Origin: Pseudomonadota bacterium
GTDB lineage: Bacteria > Pseudomonadota > Alphaproteobacteria > Rhizobiales > Xanthobacteraceae
Reading direction: 5' to 3'
DNA length: 64,000 bases
Assembly (NCBI GenBank): GCA_023387735.1
Contig: JAEWHP010000014.1
Span: 124,001-188,000 of the forward strand
Shown here: positions 16,412-25,103 of the stretch, piece after piece
Position numbering within the stretch: position 1 is the first letter of the stretch
How the letters are laid out: each line of letters starts with the position of its first letter
Program-made: the position numbers and the translations under genes
The notes under the pieces: generated by a model
Seen by the model: only the letters and a program-made list of their open reading frames with translations
Told to the model about the DNA's origin: nothing
The model's database searches: none

Positions 16412-17578
16412 TCAATCCAGCGTACGACGGAAGCGCGTCACGGCGATCGTCATTGCAAATAACATCAGTGCAATGAGAGCAATTGTGTCGTACTGCAGGT
16501 TCTGGATGGTCGCGCCCTTCAGCATGATGGCGCGAACGATGCGGATGTAATGCGTCAGCGGCAGGACTTCGCCGAGATACTGTGCCCACACCGGCATGCC
16601 CGCGAACGGAAACATGAAGCCGGACAACAGAATGCTCGGCAGGAAGAACATCATCGACAGTTGCATCGCCTGCAGCTGGTTCTGCACGATGGTCGAGAAC
16701 GTGTAGCCGATCGAAAGATTGGTGGTGATGAACAGCGTCGTCAGCAGCGCCAGCATCACCATGCTGCCGAGGATCGGCACCCCGAACAGGCCCACACCGA
16801 TGCCGATGATGAGCGAGGCCTGGATGAATCCGACCAGCACGTAGGGAATGATCTTGCCGAACATGACCTCAACCGGCCGGATCGGCATCGAAAGCAGGCT
16901 CTCCATGGTGCCACGCTCGATCTCGCGGGTCACCGAAAGCGCAGTGAAGATCAGCATGGTCATGGTCAGGATGGTGCCGACCAGGCCCGGCACGATGTTG
17001 AGCCGCGACTCGGCGGCCGGGTTGTAGCGCGCATGCGCCCTGATCTCGAATGGCAACTGCGGCGGATCGCCGATGTGAAGGTCGTGCGCCAGCGCGGTCT
17101 GCACCACCATGCCGAGCGACCCGAGCGCGGACCCTGCAGCGACCGGGTCGGTCGCATCTGCCGCGACCAGCAGCGCCGGCTTGTCGCCGCGCCGCACCGC
17201 GCGCTCGAAGCCGCGCGGGATCTCGACGCCGAACAGCACCTTGCCGGACTGCAGGAGGTCGTCGAACTCGGCGACGCTGTGCACCTCGCGCGTGAAGCGG
17301 AAGTAGCTGGTATTCTCTAGCGCCTTCAGCACCGAGCGCGCCAGATCGCTGTCCTCCTGGACCAGCACCGCCGTCGGCAGATGGCGTGGCGTGGTGTTGA
17401 TGGCATAGCCGAACAGCAGCAACTGCATGACCGGGATCATCACGATCATCGCGAACGAAACGCGGTCGCGGCGGAGCTGGATGAATTCCTTGACCAGCAT
17501 GGCATAGCTGCGCCGCCAGAAGCCGAAGCGCGGCTCCGGGGCGCCGCGATCCTGGTCGGTCGCTTCGACGGCGCTCAT
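16412..17578 (-). CDS. ABC-2 type transporter permease
   Basis: The 388-residue protein has one N-terminal membrane helix (FAMIVMIPVMQLLLFGYAI), a large extracytoplasmic domain, and five C-terminal helices including MTMLIFTALSVTREIERGTM, the conserved loop of ABC-2 exporters, and the closing LPLTHYIRIVRAIMLKG. It is of the YhhJ/YbhS/YbhR type. Its ATG overlaps the ATPase stop by 4 bp (17575-17578), so it is the last gene of the TetR-HlyD-ATPase-permease operon. The transporter probably exports drugs or other toxic compounds. Only one permease is present, so it may work as a homodimer. Confidence 0.9.
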   Translation of the reverse strand: MSAVEATDQDRGAPEPRFGFWRRSYAMLVKEFIQLRRDRVSFAMIVMIPVMQLLLFGYAINTTPRHLPTAVLVQEDSDLARSVLKALENTSYFRFTREVHSVAEFDDLLQSGKVLFGVEIPRGFERAVRRGDKPALLVAADATDPVAAGSALGSLGMVVQTALAHDLHIGDPPQLPFEIRAHARYNPAAESRLNIVPGLVGTILTMTMLIFTALSVTREIERGTMESLLSMPIRPVEVMFGKIIPYVLVGFIQASLIIGIGVGLFGVPILGSMVMLALLTTLFITTNLSIGYTFSTIVQNQLQAMQLSMMFFLPSILLSGFMFPFAGMPVWAQYLGEVLPLTHYIRIVRAIMLKGATIQNLQYDTIALIALMLFAMTIAVTRFRRTLD

Positions 17579-18519
17579 TGGAAGTTGTCCTTTGAGCGGG
17601 TCATGAGATCGATGAACACGTCCTCCAGCGAGGGCTCGCTATCCTGCCATTGCCATCCACCCTTGTTGCGATAAGGCGTGATGGTCGCCTCGAGCGCAGA
17701 TTTGTCCCGCCCGGAAACGTGCAGGCTGGTGCCGAACGGCGCCACCATGTCGACGCCGGGCTGGCCGGCAAGCTCCGCCGCCAGCCCATTGAGATCGCCG
17801 CCCGTCACGGTCCAGGTCGAGAGCGCCGATTTTTCGATCACCTCGTCGACGGTGCCGTGCGCGAGCAAATGGCCGTAGGCGATGTACGCAATCTCATGAC
17901 AGCGCTCGGCCTCGTCCATGTAATGGGTCGAGACCAGAACGGTCAGCCCTTCGGCGGCGAGCGCGTGAATCTCGTTCCAGAAATCGCGCCGCGCCTTGGG
18001 ATCGACACCGGCGGTCGGCTCGTCCAGCAGCAGCAATTTGGGATTGGGCAGCGTGCAGGCGCCGAGCGCCAGCCGCTGCTTCCAGCCGCCGGAAAGCTCG
18101 CCGGCCAGTTGCTCCTCGCGGCCGTTGAGGCCGATGCGCTGGATCATGTCGCGCGCCGCGCCGCGTGCGTCGCGCATGCCGTAGAGCCGCGCGACGAACT
18201 CGAGATTCTCCCGCACCGAAAGATCCTGATACAGGCTGAAGCGCTGCGTCATGTAGCCGACCTGGCGCTTGATCTTGTCGGCGTCGCGACGGATGTCATA
18301 GCCGAGGCAGGTGCCCTCGCCGGCATCCGGCGTCAGCAGACCGCACAGCATGCGGATGGTGGTGGTCTTGCCGGAGCCGTTCGGGCCGAGGAAGCCGTAG
18401 ATCGAACCGCGCTTCACCTGCATCGATAGGTCACTGACGACCTTGTGGCTGCCAAATGACTTCGAGAGCCCCTCGACATTGATTGCGATGTCGGGCGCGG
18501 ATGTTGAAGCCGAACTCAT
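17575..18519 (-). CDS. ABC transporter ATP-binding protein
   Basis: The 314-residue protein has Walker A (GPNGSGKTTT), a Q-loop around YMTQRFSLYQDLSVREN, the signature LSGGWKQRLALG, Walker B (LLLLDEPTAGVD) and the switch His (STHYMDEAERC). The C-terminal ~80 residues form the regulatory tail seen in YbhF-like ATPases of drug exporters. It overlaps by 4 bp with both the HlyD gene upstream and the permease downstream, which shows tight translational coupling. Confidence 0.93.
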   Translation of the reverse strand: MSSASTSAPDIAINVEGLSKSFGSHKVVSDLSMQVKRGSIYGFLGPNGSGKTTTIRMLCGLLTPDAGEGTCLGYDIRRDADKIKRQVGYMTQRFSLYQDLSVRENLEFVARLYGMRDARGAARDMIQRIGLNGREEQLAGELSGGWKQRLALGACTLPNPKLLLLDEPTAGVDPKARRDFWNEIHALAAEGLTVLVSTHYMDEAERCHEIAYIAYGHLLAHGTVDEVIEKSALSTWTVTGGDLNGLAAELAGQPGVDMVAPFGTSLHVSGRDKSALEATITPYRNKGGWQWQDSEPSLEDVFIDLMTRSKDNFQ

Positions 18520-19301
18520 TTCTTTTCCGCCATCGGTGTCCGGGCATTGGTGAAGACACTGATCGGTTGGCCGACGCGCAAGGCGTCGGGCCGGCTGGGC
18601 CGCGCCTGGATCAGGTAGACCAGCTTGTTGCGCTCATCGAGGCTGTAGATGACCGGCGGGGTATATTCCGCTGTTGTCGCGATGAAATAGATCTTCGCCG
18701 TGAGATCGCCTGCGCAATTATCGCAGGTCACCTTCACTTCGTCGCCGATCGAAAGCTTCGGCAACTCGGTCTCCGGCACGAAGAAGCGCAGCTTCATGTT
18801 GCCGGGAGGCATGATCGACAATACCGGCCGCTGCGCCTGCACCATCTCGCCTTCGCGGAAATAGATCTGCTGGATGGTGCCGGCGATCGGCGCAAACCCC
18901 TTGCGCCGCGCCAGCCGCGTCTGCGAGGTGTTGACGCGAGCTTCGGCGACGCGTAGCGCAGAAAGCGCGGAATCATAGTTGGCCTGCGTGCCTGAACCAG
19001 TCTTGCTCAGCGACGCCGCGCGATCGTAGGACTGCTGTGCATTGGCGAGCGTGGCGTTGTTCTGGTAAAGCTCGGCCTGCTGCAAATCGTCGTCGACGGA
19101 ATAGAGCGGATCGCCAGGCTTGACTTCATCGCCCTCGCGTACATTGAGCTTGATGACACGGCCGCTTTCGTCAGGGCTGACGAAGATCATGTCGGCCTCG
19201 ACCCAGCCCTGAAATCCAGGGTCCCTGCGTTCCTTGCAACCGCCCAGCGTTACGGCCAGCGCCAACGCCGCCAGCAGCGCTATCGTCCGCGACGAGGTCA
19301 T
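18516..19301 (-). CDS. HlyD family periplasmic adaptor lipoprotein
   Basis: The 261-residue protein begins with a lipoprotein signal ending at LGGC (about C22). It has the membrane-fusion layout: a split lipoyl/barrel-sandwich domain (DESGRVIKLNVREGDEVKPG and FAPIAGTIQQIYFREGEMV), a helical hairpin between them (QSYDRAASLSKTGSGTQANY) and a C-terminal beta-barrel. It resembles YbhG/YhiI adaptors, which link ABC exporters to the outer membrane. It overlaps the TetR gene upstream and the ATPase downstream by 4 bp each. No outer-membrane factor gene is present nearby. Confidence 0.9.
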   Translation of the reverse strand: MTSSRTIALLAALALAVTLGGCKERRDPGFQGWVEADMIFVSPDESGRVIKLNVREGDEVKPGDPLYSVDDDLQQAELYQNNATLANAQQSYDRAASLSKTGSGTQANYDSALSALRVAEARVNTSQTRLARRKGFAPIAGTIQQIYFREGEMVQAQRPVLSIMPPGNMKLRFFVPETELPKLSIGDEVKVTCDNCAGDLTAKIYFIATTAEYTPPVIYSLDERNKLVYLIQARPSRPDALRVGQPISVFTNARTPMAEKK

Positions 19302-20011
19302 GTCGTGCTCCGTTCGCCGAAAATCAGATCGAGATGCACCCGAAACATTTCGAGCGCATCGAGCGGCGCGTGTTTGCTGAACAGGCTCTGCCAGATCACG
19401 GCGATCATCGCGGGCGCCACCAGGATCTGCGGAAAGCGCGCCAGGCTCTTCTGCTTGATCTCGCCACGCGCGATGCCGAGTTCGATCAGCGCACGCATGC
19501 CGGCGAGCCCTCTCGACACCACTTCGCGATAATAGAAGTCGGCGACCGCCGGAAATCGCGGCCCCTCGGCCACGATCAGGCGCACGATGTCGCCACGCCG
19601 CGTCGTCGCCACTTCCCTGATGAAGTTTTCCGCAAAGCCCTCGACCATGTCGCGGACCGATGCGCCCGGCGGTGGCGGCGAAGCGCTGAGGCGCACGACC
19701 AGCGGCACGATCGCAGTCCGGATCAGTTCCTCGAACATCGATTCCTTGTCCTTGAAGTGCAGGTAGATCGTGCCCTTGGCGACACCGGCGCGTTTGGCGA
19801 CGTCGTCGAGCCGTGTCGCCGCGAACCCGCGGGCGATGAATTCGTCCATCGCCGCCTCGATGATGGCCCCTCGCCGCTCGGCCGCACGCTCGGCGCGGTT
19901 GGTGGCGGGCCTGGGTGGCGGCGCCGGGCCAGCCGGCGGCTTGGCCGAAGGACGGCGACTGGCCGGCTTCGCGGCGGATTTCCTGGGACTTTTGGTAGCT
20001 TCATTTGTCAT
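19298..20011 (-). CDS. TetR family repressor of the ABC exporter operon
   Basis: The 237-residue protein has a disordered Ala/Pro/Lys-rich N-terminus of about 38 residues, then the TetR DNA-binding domain (AIIEAAMDEFIARGF and TRLDDVAKRAGVAKGTIYLH, about 48-95) and a ligand-binding domain. It is the first gene of a four-gene run with 4-bp overlaps and has a perfect operator-like palindrome only 9 bp upstream of its ATG, so self-repression of the whole operon is very likely. This matches CecR-ybhGFSR logic in other bacteria. The inducer is unknown. Confidence 0.93.
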   Translation of the reverse strand: MTNEATKSPRKSAAKPASRRPSAKPPAGPAPPPRPATNRAERAAERRGAIIEAAMDEFIARGFAATRLDDVAKRAGVAKGTIYLHFKDKESMFEELIRTAIVPLVVRLSASPPPPGASVRDMVEGFAENFIREVATTRRGDIVRLIVAEGPRFPAVADFYYREVVSRGLAGMRALIELGIARGEIKQKSLARFPQILVAPAMIAVIWQSLFSKHAPLDALEMFRVHLDLIFGERSTT

Positions 20012-20020
20012 TGGTCGATA

Positions 20021-20040
20021 ATGACTGACTGGTCAGTCAT
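20021..20040. promoter_or_regulatory. TetR-type operator palindrome
   Basis: ATGACTGAC, TG, GTCAGTCAT is a perfect 9+2+9 inverted repeat, 9 bp upstream of the TetR ATG. TGACtgactggtCA-type sites are classic TetR-family operators. Binding here would block transcription of the TetR-HlyD-ABC operon. Confidence 0.85.
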
Positions 20041-20407
20041 CGTCAATGGCATGGTTGCGGACGGGCTTTCACAACGGCGTGACGCCACAGCGACCGAAGC
20101 CGGTTGCGAGGACTTTCCGTGAGCTTTCGGAATCCATGCATCCCACGAACGCGGGGTATCCCAGGCGCCGCGGCCTCTCCGCGTCATTGCGATCCCGCGC
20201 GCATTCGCGACCCGTTGGATCGCAATGACGGCTGATGCGATTTCGCGATTTGCCCCGGCAACGAATTCGCTTCTGCCTCGTTGGCAGGCTGCCTCTCCGC
20301 CGCCATGCATCTCAACGCGGGCTGGACTTGGTACACGATCGGATCGAAGCTTTGCCGCGGAGGAAGAGCAGGATCGCGCCCACTGACATCAGCAACGGAG
20401 GTTCATC
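20041..20407. other. intergenic region between tetR and dodecin genes
   Basis: This 367-bp stretch has no supported gene. It contains the hairpin element at 20183-20229, and CAACGGAGGTTC at 20392-20403 is the ribosome binding site for dodecin. Promoters for the divergent tetR and dodecin genes should lie here. Confidence 0.5.
20183..20229. repeat. hairpin with 13-bp perfect arms
   Basis: GTCATTGCGATCC (20183-20195) and GGATCGCAATGAC (20217-20229) are perfect complements around a 21-nt loop. It resembles the GTCATTGCGA-type intergenic repeats of Bradyrhizobium. It differs from the attccggg family but shares the GTCATT...AATGAC ends. Confidence 0.65.
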
Positions 20408-20635
20408 ATGCCGAACACCATCGAGATGAAAGACCACGTCTACAAGATCCTGGAGCTCGTCGGATCCTCGGAGAAAAGCATCGAAGATGCGATCCAGAAC
20501 GCCATCACCCGCGCGTCAAAGACCATCCGCGACATGAAGTGGTTCGAGGTCGTGCAAACCAGAGGTCACATCGAAGGCGGATCTGTCCGTCACTACCAGG
20601 TCACGCTGCGGGTTGGATTTACGCTGGAGAGCTAG
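20408..20635 (+). CDS. dodecin family flavin-binding protein
   Basis: The 75-residue protein starts behind a strong GGAGG. It has the dodecin pattern: VYKILELVGSSEKSIEDAIQ, then ASKTIRDMKWFEVVQTRGHI with the flavin-stacking Trp, and the closing strand YQVTLRVGFTLE. Dodecins form hollow dodecamers that store riboflavin, FMN or related ligands. Length and motifs are normal. It stands alone and is followed by a hairpin. Confidence 0.92.
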   Translation: MPNTIEMKDHVYKILELVGSSEKSIEDAIQNAITRASKTIRDMKWFEVVQTRGHIEGGSVRHYQVTLRVGFTLES

Positions 20636-20665
20636 TTCTCGGCAGAGCGCGGACGAGATGGAGCG

Positions 20666-20691
20666 TGCGGCCTGGAACCTTGCAGGCCGCA
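20666..20691 (+). terminator. possible terminator hairpin after dodecin
   Basis: TGCGGCCTG (20666-20674) and CAGGCCGCA (20683-20691) form a 9-bp stem with an 8-nt loop, 30 bp after the dodecin stop. The T-run that follows is poor (tgacgtttcc), so termination may be incomplete. Confidence 0.4.
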
Positions 20692-20723
20692 TGACGTTTC
20701 CACTCTGGAGTGGAGGCTCCCTC

Positions 20724-20936
20724 ATGAGCAACGAGCCGAATGGCCACCGTACCGCCGTCATCCTTTTCGGTGTCGCGGTGATCGTCGCGATATTTGCGGC
20801 CCTGATCACGACGATTGAGCGGATCGACACGAGAACGGCCAGCAACGCGAGCCCGCCCGGTACGACGGGCCTCGCCCGGCCTCACCCGCCGCTCGATCGC
20901 GCACCAGGCCAGCCGATACTAAACAACCGGGATTAG
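20724..20936 (+). CDS. small single-span membrane protein
   Basis: The 70-residue protein starts at 20724 after TGGAGGC. It has a short polar N-terminus, one hydrophobic helix (AVILFGVAVIVAIFAALITT) and a Pro/Arg/Asn-rich tail ending LNNRD. No family is recognised. The good ribosome binding site and clean membrane helix support a real gene. Confidence 0.55.
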   Translation: MSNEPNGHRTAVILFGVAVIVAIFAALITTIERIDTRTASNASPPGTTGLARPHPPLDRAPGQPILNNRD

Positions 20937-21075
20937 CGCGCAGCCGGCCAACGGGAGCGACGCCCAAGCAACGACGCCCGACCTCGATATCGCCGGGTTG
21001 TTTCCATCGTTGCCATTATTTCTGCACTATTTGAGCAGCAGATAACCCAATCTAGCGCTTTGGGGAGGACTCGCT

Positions 21076-21705
21076 GTGCCGAAGTCCGGAATGGCGTTAC
21101 TGCTCGTAGGCCTGCTCGCTTCTGCCCTCGGCGGCTGTATGCAAGCCACGCTCTCACCGACGTCCAATGCCAATTTGTCATCGAGGGATCGCCAGTTGCT
21201 GGCCCGCGCACCTTACGCGCAGGCGAGCATCCCGGAGACCTATCGCCGGCATATCGTCGACTACACGCGCAAGGAGCAGCCGGGGACGATCCTGGTCGAT
21301 ACCAATGCACGTTTTTTGTATTACGTCATGCCGGGCGGCAAGGCGGTGCGCTACGGCGTGACCGTCGGCGAGGAAGCGCTGGCCTGGTCCGGTGTCGCCA
21401 CGATTGGCAAAACGGCTGAATGGCCGGACTGGATTCCGACGGAGGAGATCCAGGAGCGGCTCGGCCCCTACCCGAAACGCGTCGCCGGAGGCCCTGCGAA
21501 CCCGCTCGGCGCGCGAGCGATATATCTCTATCAGGGCAACAAGGACACGCTGTATCGCATCCACGGCACCAATCAGCCGGAATATATCGGTCATGCCATC
21601 TCGTCCGGCTGCATCCGCATGACCAATGAGGATGTCATCGATCTCGTCAATCGGGTGAAGCCAGGCGGGATCGTCGTCGTGCTGCCGCCGGGCCGCAGCG
21701 CCTAG
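21076..21705 (+). CDS. L,D-transpeptidase (YkuD domain) lipoprotein
   Basis: A GTG at 21076 preceded by GGGGAGGAC begins a 209-residue protein. The lipoprotein signal ends SALGGC. The YkuD catalytic domain spans about residues 70-205: GTILVDTNARFLYYVMPGGK, YRIHGTNQPEYIGHAISSGC and IRMTNEDVIDL give the His and Cys of the HX(14-17)SXGCIRM motif. Such enzymes form 3-3 peptidoglycan cross-links or attach proteins to the wall, and act in the periplasm. Family members are abundant in Rhizobiales. It is monocistronic. Confidence 0.93.
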   Translation: MPKSGMALLLVGLLASALGGCMQATLSPTSNANLSSRDRQLLARAPYAQASIPETYRRHIVDYTRKEQPGTILVDTNARFLYYVMPGGKAVRYGVTVGEEALAWSGVATIGKTAEWPDWIPTEEIQERLGPYPKRVAGGPANPLGARAIYLYQGNKDTLYRIHGTNQPEYIGHAISSGCIRMTNEDVIDLVNRVKPGGIVVVLPPGRSA

Positions 21706-21955
21706 AAAAAGCCTGCCGCAGCTCTCAACAGCTTGGATGACTCATCATCGAGGATGAACGATTCTTGTCTCGCCCCGCTTCCTTTAACCATCGATTCCCG
21801 AGTTCCAATCCGTTGCAATCCGGCGACAGTTCCTGAAAAAGTAGACACCCCATCACTTTGCGCCATTGCGCGATTCCGTATTGATCCGAAAGATCAGCCT
21901 CGTCGCATGCTGGGCTGTGCAGTGTGACTCCGGTTGAGTCTTTGGAGGCAACAGG

Positions 21956-23176
21956 ATGAAGAACCCGCAGCGAATTGCGCTGGTGACGTCGTTACTGTGC
22001 GGAACCGCCCTGCTCTCGGGCTGGGTCATCGCCGGGCTTGCGGGCGTCGGTTCGGCCCGCATCGAGAACGCAGCCGGCGCCCTGCCGGTCGAGGTTCGCC
22101 AATCTCCATCTCTCGTCGCTGAAAAGCGCGCGGACAAACCGCAGGCGATGAGCAACGCTGCCGTCGTCACGGCCAATGTGGCCCCGATCGCTGAACCGGT
22201 AACAAAGCCGGCTACAGAAAAGACGGTGGTGGCTTCGGCTGATCCGGCAGCGATTGTCGAACTTGTGTCGCCCAATCCGTCGCCGGTACTGCCGCCTGAA
22301 ATGCCGGCCCTGCAGGTGGCGACAGTGAACCCGTCCGAACTGTTGCCGGACGAGGGCGAGGACGCGGCGGTGATTCCACCAACGATTAGTTCGCTCGAAA
22401 TCGTCGACGAGTGCCTGGTGGTGGAGCCCTGCATCGACCGATACCTGTGGGCGCTCTACGAGCGGACGCTCAAGCAGGACACCATGAAGGTGCAGGAACG
22501 GCGGAAAGTCACCGTCCAGGTCAAGGTCAAGAAGAAGAAAAAGACGGTTACCGTCACCAAGGTCGTCACCAGGACCTTCACCAAGCTCGTGCCGCAGGAC
22601 TTCACCTGGAAGGATCCGCATGCCGCAGCGAAGATCGGCATGCCTATGAAGGACTACGTAATCGGAGGCATGGACCGGAGCTTCAAGCTGAAACTCTTCC
22701 ATACACTCCATGCTGCCGAGCAGGCCGGGCTGTCGCCCGGCATCACCAGCGCGTTCCGCGATGACTACCGTCAATCGATTGCGAGCGGCCTGAAGGCGGC
22801 GAGCGACAGGTCGTATCATGGCGGCAGCTTCCGCGGCGGCTATGGCCACGGGGTTGCGGCTGACGTCGTGAGCGTCAAGGGCAGGACAAAGGCGGAGCGA
22901 TGGGTTTCCACCGAAGCCCTGTGGAAATGGATCGACGCCAACGGCAAGCAGTACGGCATCGGGCGACCGTATCTCGACAGGGATCCGCCGCACGTGGCGC
23001 CGACCGACGGCAAGGAATACGCCTCACGCCGCGGTGGTGCGAAAGCTCAGCACGCGGAATCACATGCGAAGAAGAACAAGCGGGAGGCTGCGCGGGCCGA
23101 TCACAAGACCAGGAAGACCGCTTCAACGCAGCGCCGCAAGGGAGGCGTGCAGGTTGCGCGCGCCCAGGTCCGGTAA
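21956..23176 (+). CDS. secreted M15-like (VanY/D,D-carboxypeptidase-type) protein
   Basis: The 406-residue protein has an N-terminal membrane or signal helix (LVTSLLCGTALLSGWVIAGL), a long low-complexity region to about residue 150, a highly basic stretch (VQVKVKKKKKTVTVTKVV, about 190-207) and a C-terminal domain with SAFRDDYRQ, SYHGGSFRGGYGHGVAADVV and DRDPPHVAP. HGVAAD and PPH place metal-binding His and Asp residues as in M15 peptidases. The tail is Lys/Arg-rich. It is probably a cell-wall peptidase. The loss of the usual W-H-E context around the last His makes activity uncertain. Confidence 0.7.
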   Translation: MKNPQRIALVTSLLCGTALLSGWVIAGLAGVGSARIENAAGALPVEVRQSPSLVAEKRADKPQAMSNAAVVTANVAPIAEPVTKPATEKTVVASADPAAIVELVSPNPSPVLPPEMPALQVATVNPSELLPDEGEDAAVIPPTISSLEIVDECLVVEPCIDRYLWALYERTLKQDTMKVQERRKVTVQVKVKKKKKTVTVTKVVTRTFTKLVPQDFTWKDPHAAAKIGMPMKDYVIGGMDRSFKLKLFHTLHAAEQAGLSPGITSAFRDDYRQSIASGLKAASDRSYHGGSFRGGYGHGVAADVVSVKGRTKAERWVSTEALWKWIDANGKQYGIGRPYLDRDPPHVAPTDGKEYASRRGGAKAQHAESHAKKNKREAARADHKTRKTASTQRRKGGVQVARAQVR

Positions 23177-23238
23177 CCGTATCGAGCTGGGTGCGCCGGT
23201 TGTGCCGGCGCCGCACGCATTCACTTGATAGCTATTCA

Positions 23239-23301
23239 CTTCACAGAAAGCCACTTGCACTTCACAGAAAGTCACTTGCACTTCATAGCAAGTCACTTGG
23301 C
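23239..23301. repeat. three tandem 21-bp repeats
   Basis: Three copies of a 21-bp unit lie at 23239-23259, 23260-23280 and 23281-23301. The first two differ at one position; the third is more diverged. They sit between convergent genes, and the third overlaps the last codons of the SorB-like gene (stop at 23293-23295). The 21-bp period would preserve frame. Confidence 0.75.
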
Positions 23302-23643
23302 AAACGGATTCACCCAGCCTCCGCGGGCCGCCGGCGCGCGCGGCGGATAGGCCGCCTCGAGATAGTTCAGCACGGTGTCGCGGTCCTTGTCGTCGAGCGG
23401 CGGCATGTTGTGGCGGCGAACCATCAGGTTGATCGAATCCTCCCATTGCACGCGCGTCATGCCCTGCTGCGCCACCAGCTTGAACCCGTGGCAGGCCGTG
23501 CACGCATAGAAGGTTTCATCGCGGCCCGCGCCGGCCGCAAACTCCTCCGGGCTTTCGTCGCGTGGCGTGAAGGTCGTTTGCGCAATGGCCGGCGCGCCCC
23601 ACAGCAGTCCGGCCATTGCGATCCACGCGAGACGCTGCATCAT
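23293..23643 (-). CDS. SorB-like monoheme cytochrome c subunit
   Basis: The 116-residue protein has a signal peptide (MMQRLAWIAMAGLLWGAPAIA) and a single heme motif CTACHG, with a likely distal Met in RRHNMPPLDDKDRD. Its ATG overlaps the stop of the sulfite oxidase gene by 4 bp, so it is the electron acceptor of a SorAB-type sulfite:cytochrome c oxidoreductase. It is a little longer than characterised SorB proteins. Confidence 0.85.
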   Translation of the reverse strand: MMQRLAWIAMAGLLWGAPAIAQTTFTPRDESPEEFAAGAGRDETFYACTACHGFKLVAQQGMTRVQWEDSINLMVRRHNMPPLDDKDRDTVLNYLEAAYPPRAPAARGGWVNPFAK

Positions 23644-24935
23644 CCCACCAGCACCGCGACGCGATGCATGGCGTTGCCGCCATAGCCTTGCGGATTCCAG
23701 AAACCCGCCTGATGCGGCTGCATCGCGCCTTTTGAATCGGTGGCGCGCGCCCAGATTTCGAAATAGCCATCGGAAGGCAGCTTCACGGTCGCGGTCCAGC
23801 GCTGCCAGTCATATTTGTTTTTCGGCTTCTCCAGCTTGGCCCGCTGCCAGCTTGCGCCGAAATCGGTCGAGACGTCGACCTGCCTGACCGTGAGATCGCC
23901 GGCCCAGGATGCGCCGCGCAGTTTCAGCTCCTTGGTGCCGGCCGCGAACTTGGCGCCATTGGCGGGGTTGCTGATGATCGAACGCACCGGCATCGATTCC
24001 AGAATCCTGAAGTTCGCCGGATCGCCCTTGCCGCCGGGCACCATCGGCTTGATGGCGGTACGGTAGGAAAATTCCGTCATGCCCGGGCCATCGTGCTCCT
24101 TGTCGCGGATGGTGATGCGCGTCAGCCATTTCTGCGACGCCGAGCCGGCCCAGCCCGGCACCACCAGGCGCACCGGTCCGCCATGGATATTCGGCAGCGG
24201 CTGGCCGTTCATGCCCCACACGATCAGCGTGTTCGGGTCCATCGCCTTCTCGATGCGCACGCCGCGCGAGATGCTCGGCTTGCTGGCATCGCCCGAAAGG
24301 TGCAGATCGGCAGCATAATGGGCGGTGTATTTTGCGCTCGGCTTCAGGCCGGCCTTCTTGAGCACGTCGGCGAGCGGCACGCCGGTCCATTCCGCGCAAC
24401 CCGCGCCGCCATTGGTCCACTGGTTGCCTCGCGCCGGCGGCGAGAAGCCCGCACGGCCGTTGCCGCCGCATTCAAGCACCATGCGCCGCGTCACCGCCTT
24501 GTACTTCGATTTCAGTTCACCGAGCGTGATCTCGATCTTGTTGTTGACCTCGCCGTCGATGGTGATCTTCCACGCATCGGGATTCTTCGTCTCCTCGGGG
24601 ATCTGCCCGTTGTTGCGGATGTAGAATTTCTCGATCGGCGTGGTGTCGTCATCGAGCAGGCTTTCAGGCGTCTCGGCCACCAGCGGCTTCTCGCCGAGCA
24701 CGACGAGGCCTCCGTTCTTGCCGGGGAATTTCAGGAGTTGTGGCCCCTTCGCTGCAGCCGGCGCGGCAGCCGGAGCGGCCTGCGCATAGGCCTGAGGAAT
24801 TCCGCCGTCTCCAGAGAACGGGAGCGCACCGCCGATGATGGCGCCCGTCGCAACCAGGCCCGAGCTACCCAGAAATCTGCGCCGGCTGAAATCCAAAGTC
24901 TTGCCGTTGGTCGAACTCCCCTCGTCCCGCACCAT
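23640..24935 (-). CDS. SorA/SoxC-like molybdenum sulfite oxidase
   Basis: I chose the ATG at 24935 because GGGAGGAAT stands just upstream and a Tat signal follows (SRRRFLGSSG, residues 18-27). An upstream ATG at 25103 would bury the signal. The mature protein has the sulfite-oxidase fold: the MoCo domain with VLECGGNGRAGF, where C156 should ligate molybdenum, IHGGPVRLVVPGWAGSAS, and a C-terminal dimerisation domain. It oxidises sulfite to sulfate in the periplasm. The overlapping monoheme cytochrome gene favours SorAB over SoxCD, since SoxD is diheme and no other sox genes are present. Confidence 0.9.
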   Translation of the reverse strand: MVRDEGSSTNGKTLDFSRRRFLGSSGLVATGAIIGGALPFSGDGGIPQAYAQAAPAAAPAAAKGPQLLKFPGKNGGLVVLGEKPLVAETPESLLDDDTTPIEKFYIRNNGQIPEETKNPDAWKITIDGEVNNKIEITLGELKSKYKAVTRRMVLECGGNGRAGFSPPARGNQWTNGGAGCAEWTGVPLADVLKKAGLKPSAKYTAHYAADLHLSGDASKPSISRGVRIEKAMDPNTLIVWGMNGQPLPNIHGGPVRLVVPGWAGSASQKWLTRITIRDKEHDGPGMTEFSYRTAIKPMVPGGKGDPANFRILESMPVRSIISNPANGAKFAAGTKELKLRGASWAGDLTVRQVDVSTDFGASWQRAKLEKPKNKYDWQRWTATVKLPSDGYFEIWARATDSKGAMQPHQAGFWNPQGYGGNAMHRVAVLVG

Positions 24936-25103
24936 TTTATTCCTCCCTGTTGCCCGCTCCCGGGCTTTCGTGGCCGAATTTCCCTCCGGAAACCGACAGG
25001 CTGGAGTATTCGCCGTTTGGGCGCTGGCTGCAAGATCAGCCGCGGGCCACGGCCGTGCGACCGAGAATCGTGATGCCTCCGCGGACACCTGACGCTCCGC
25101 CAA

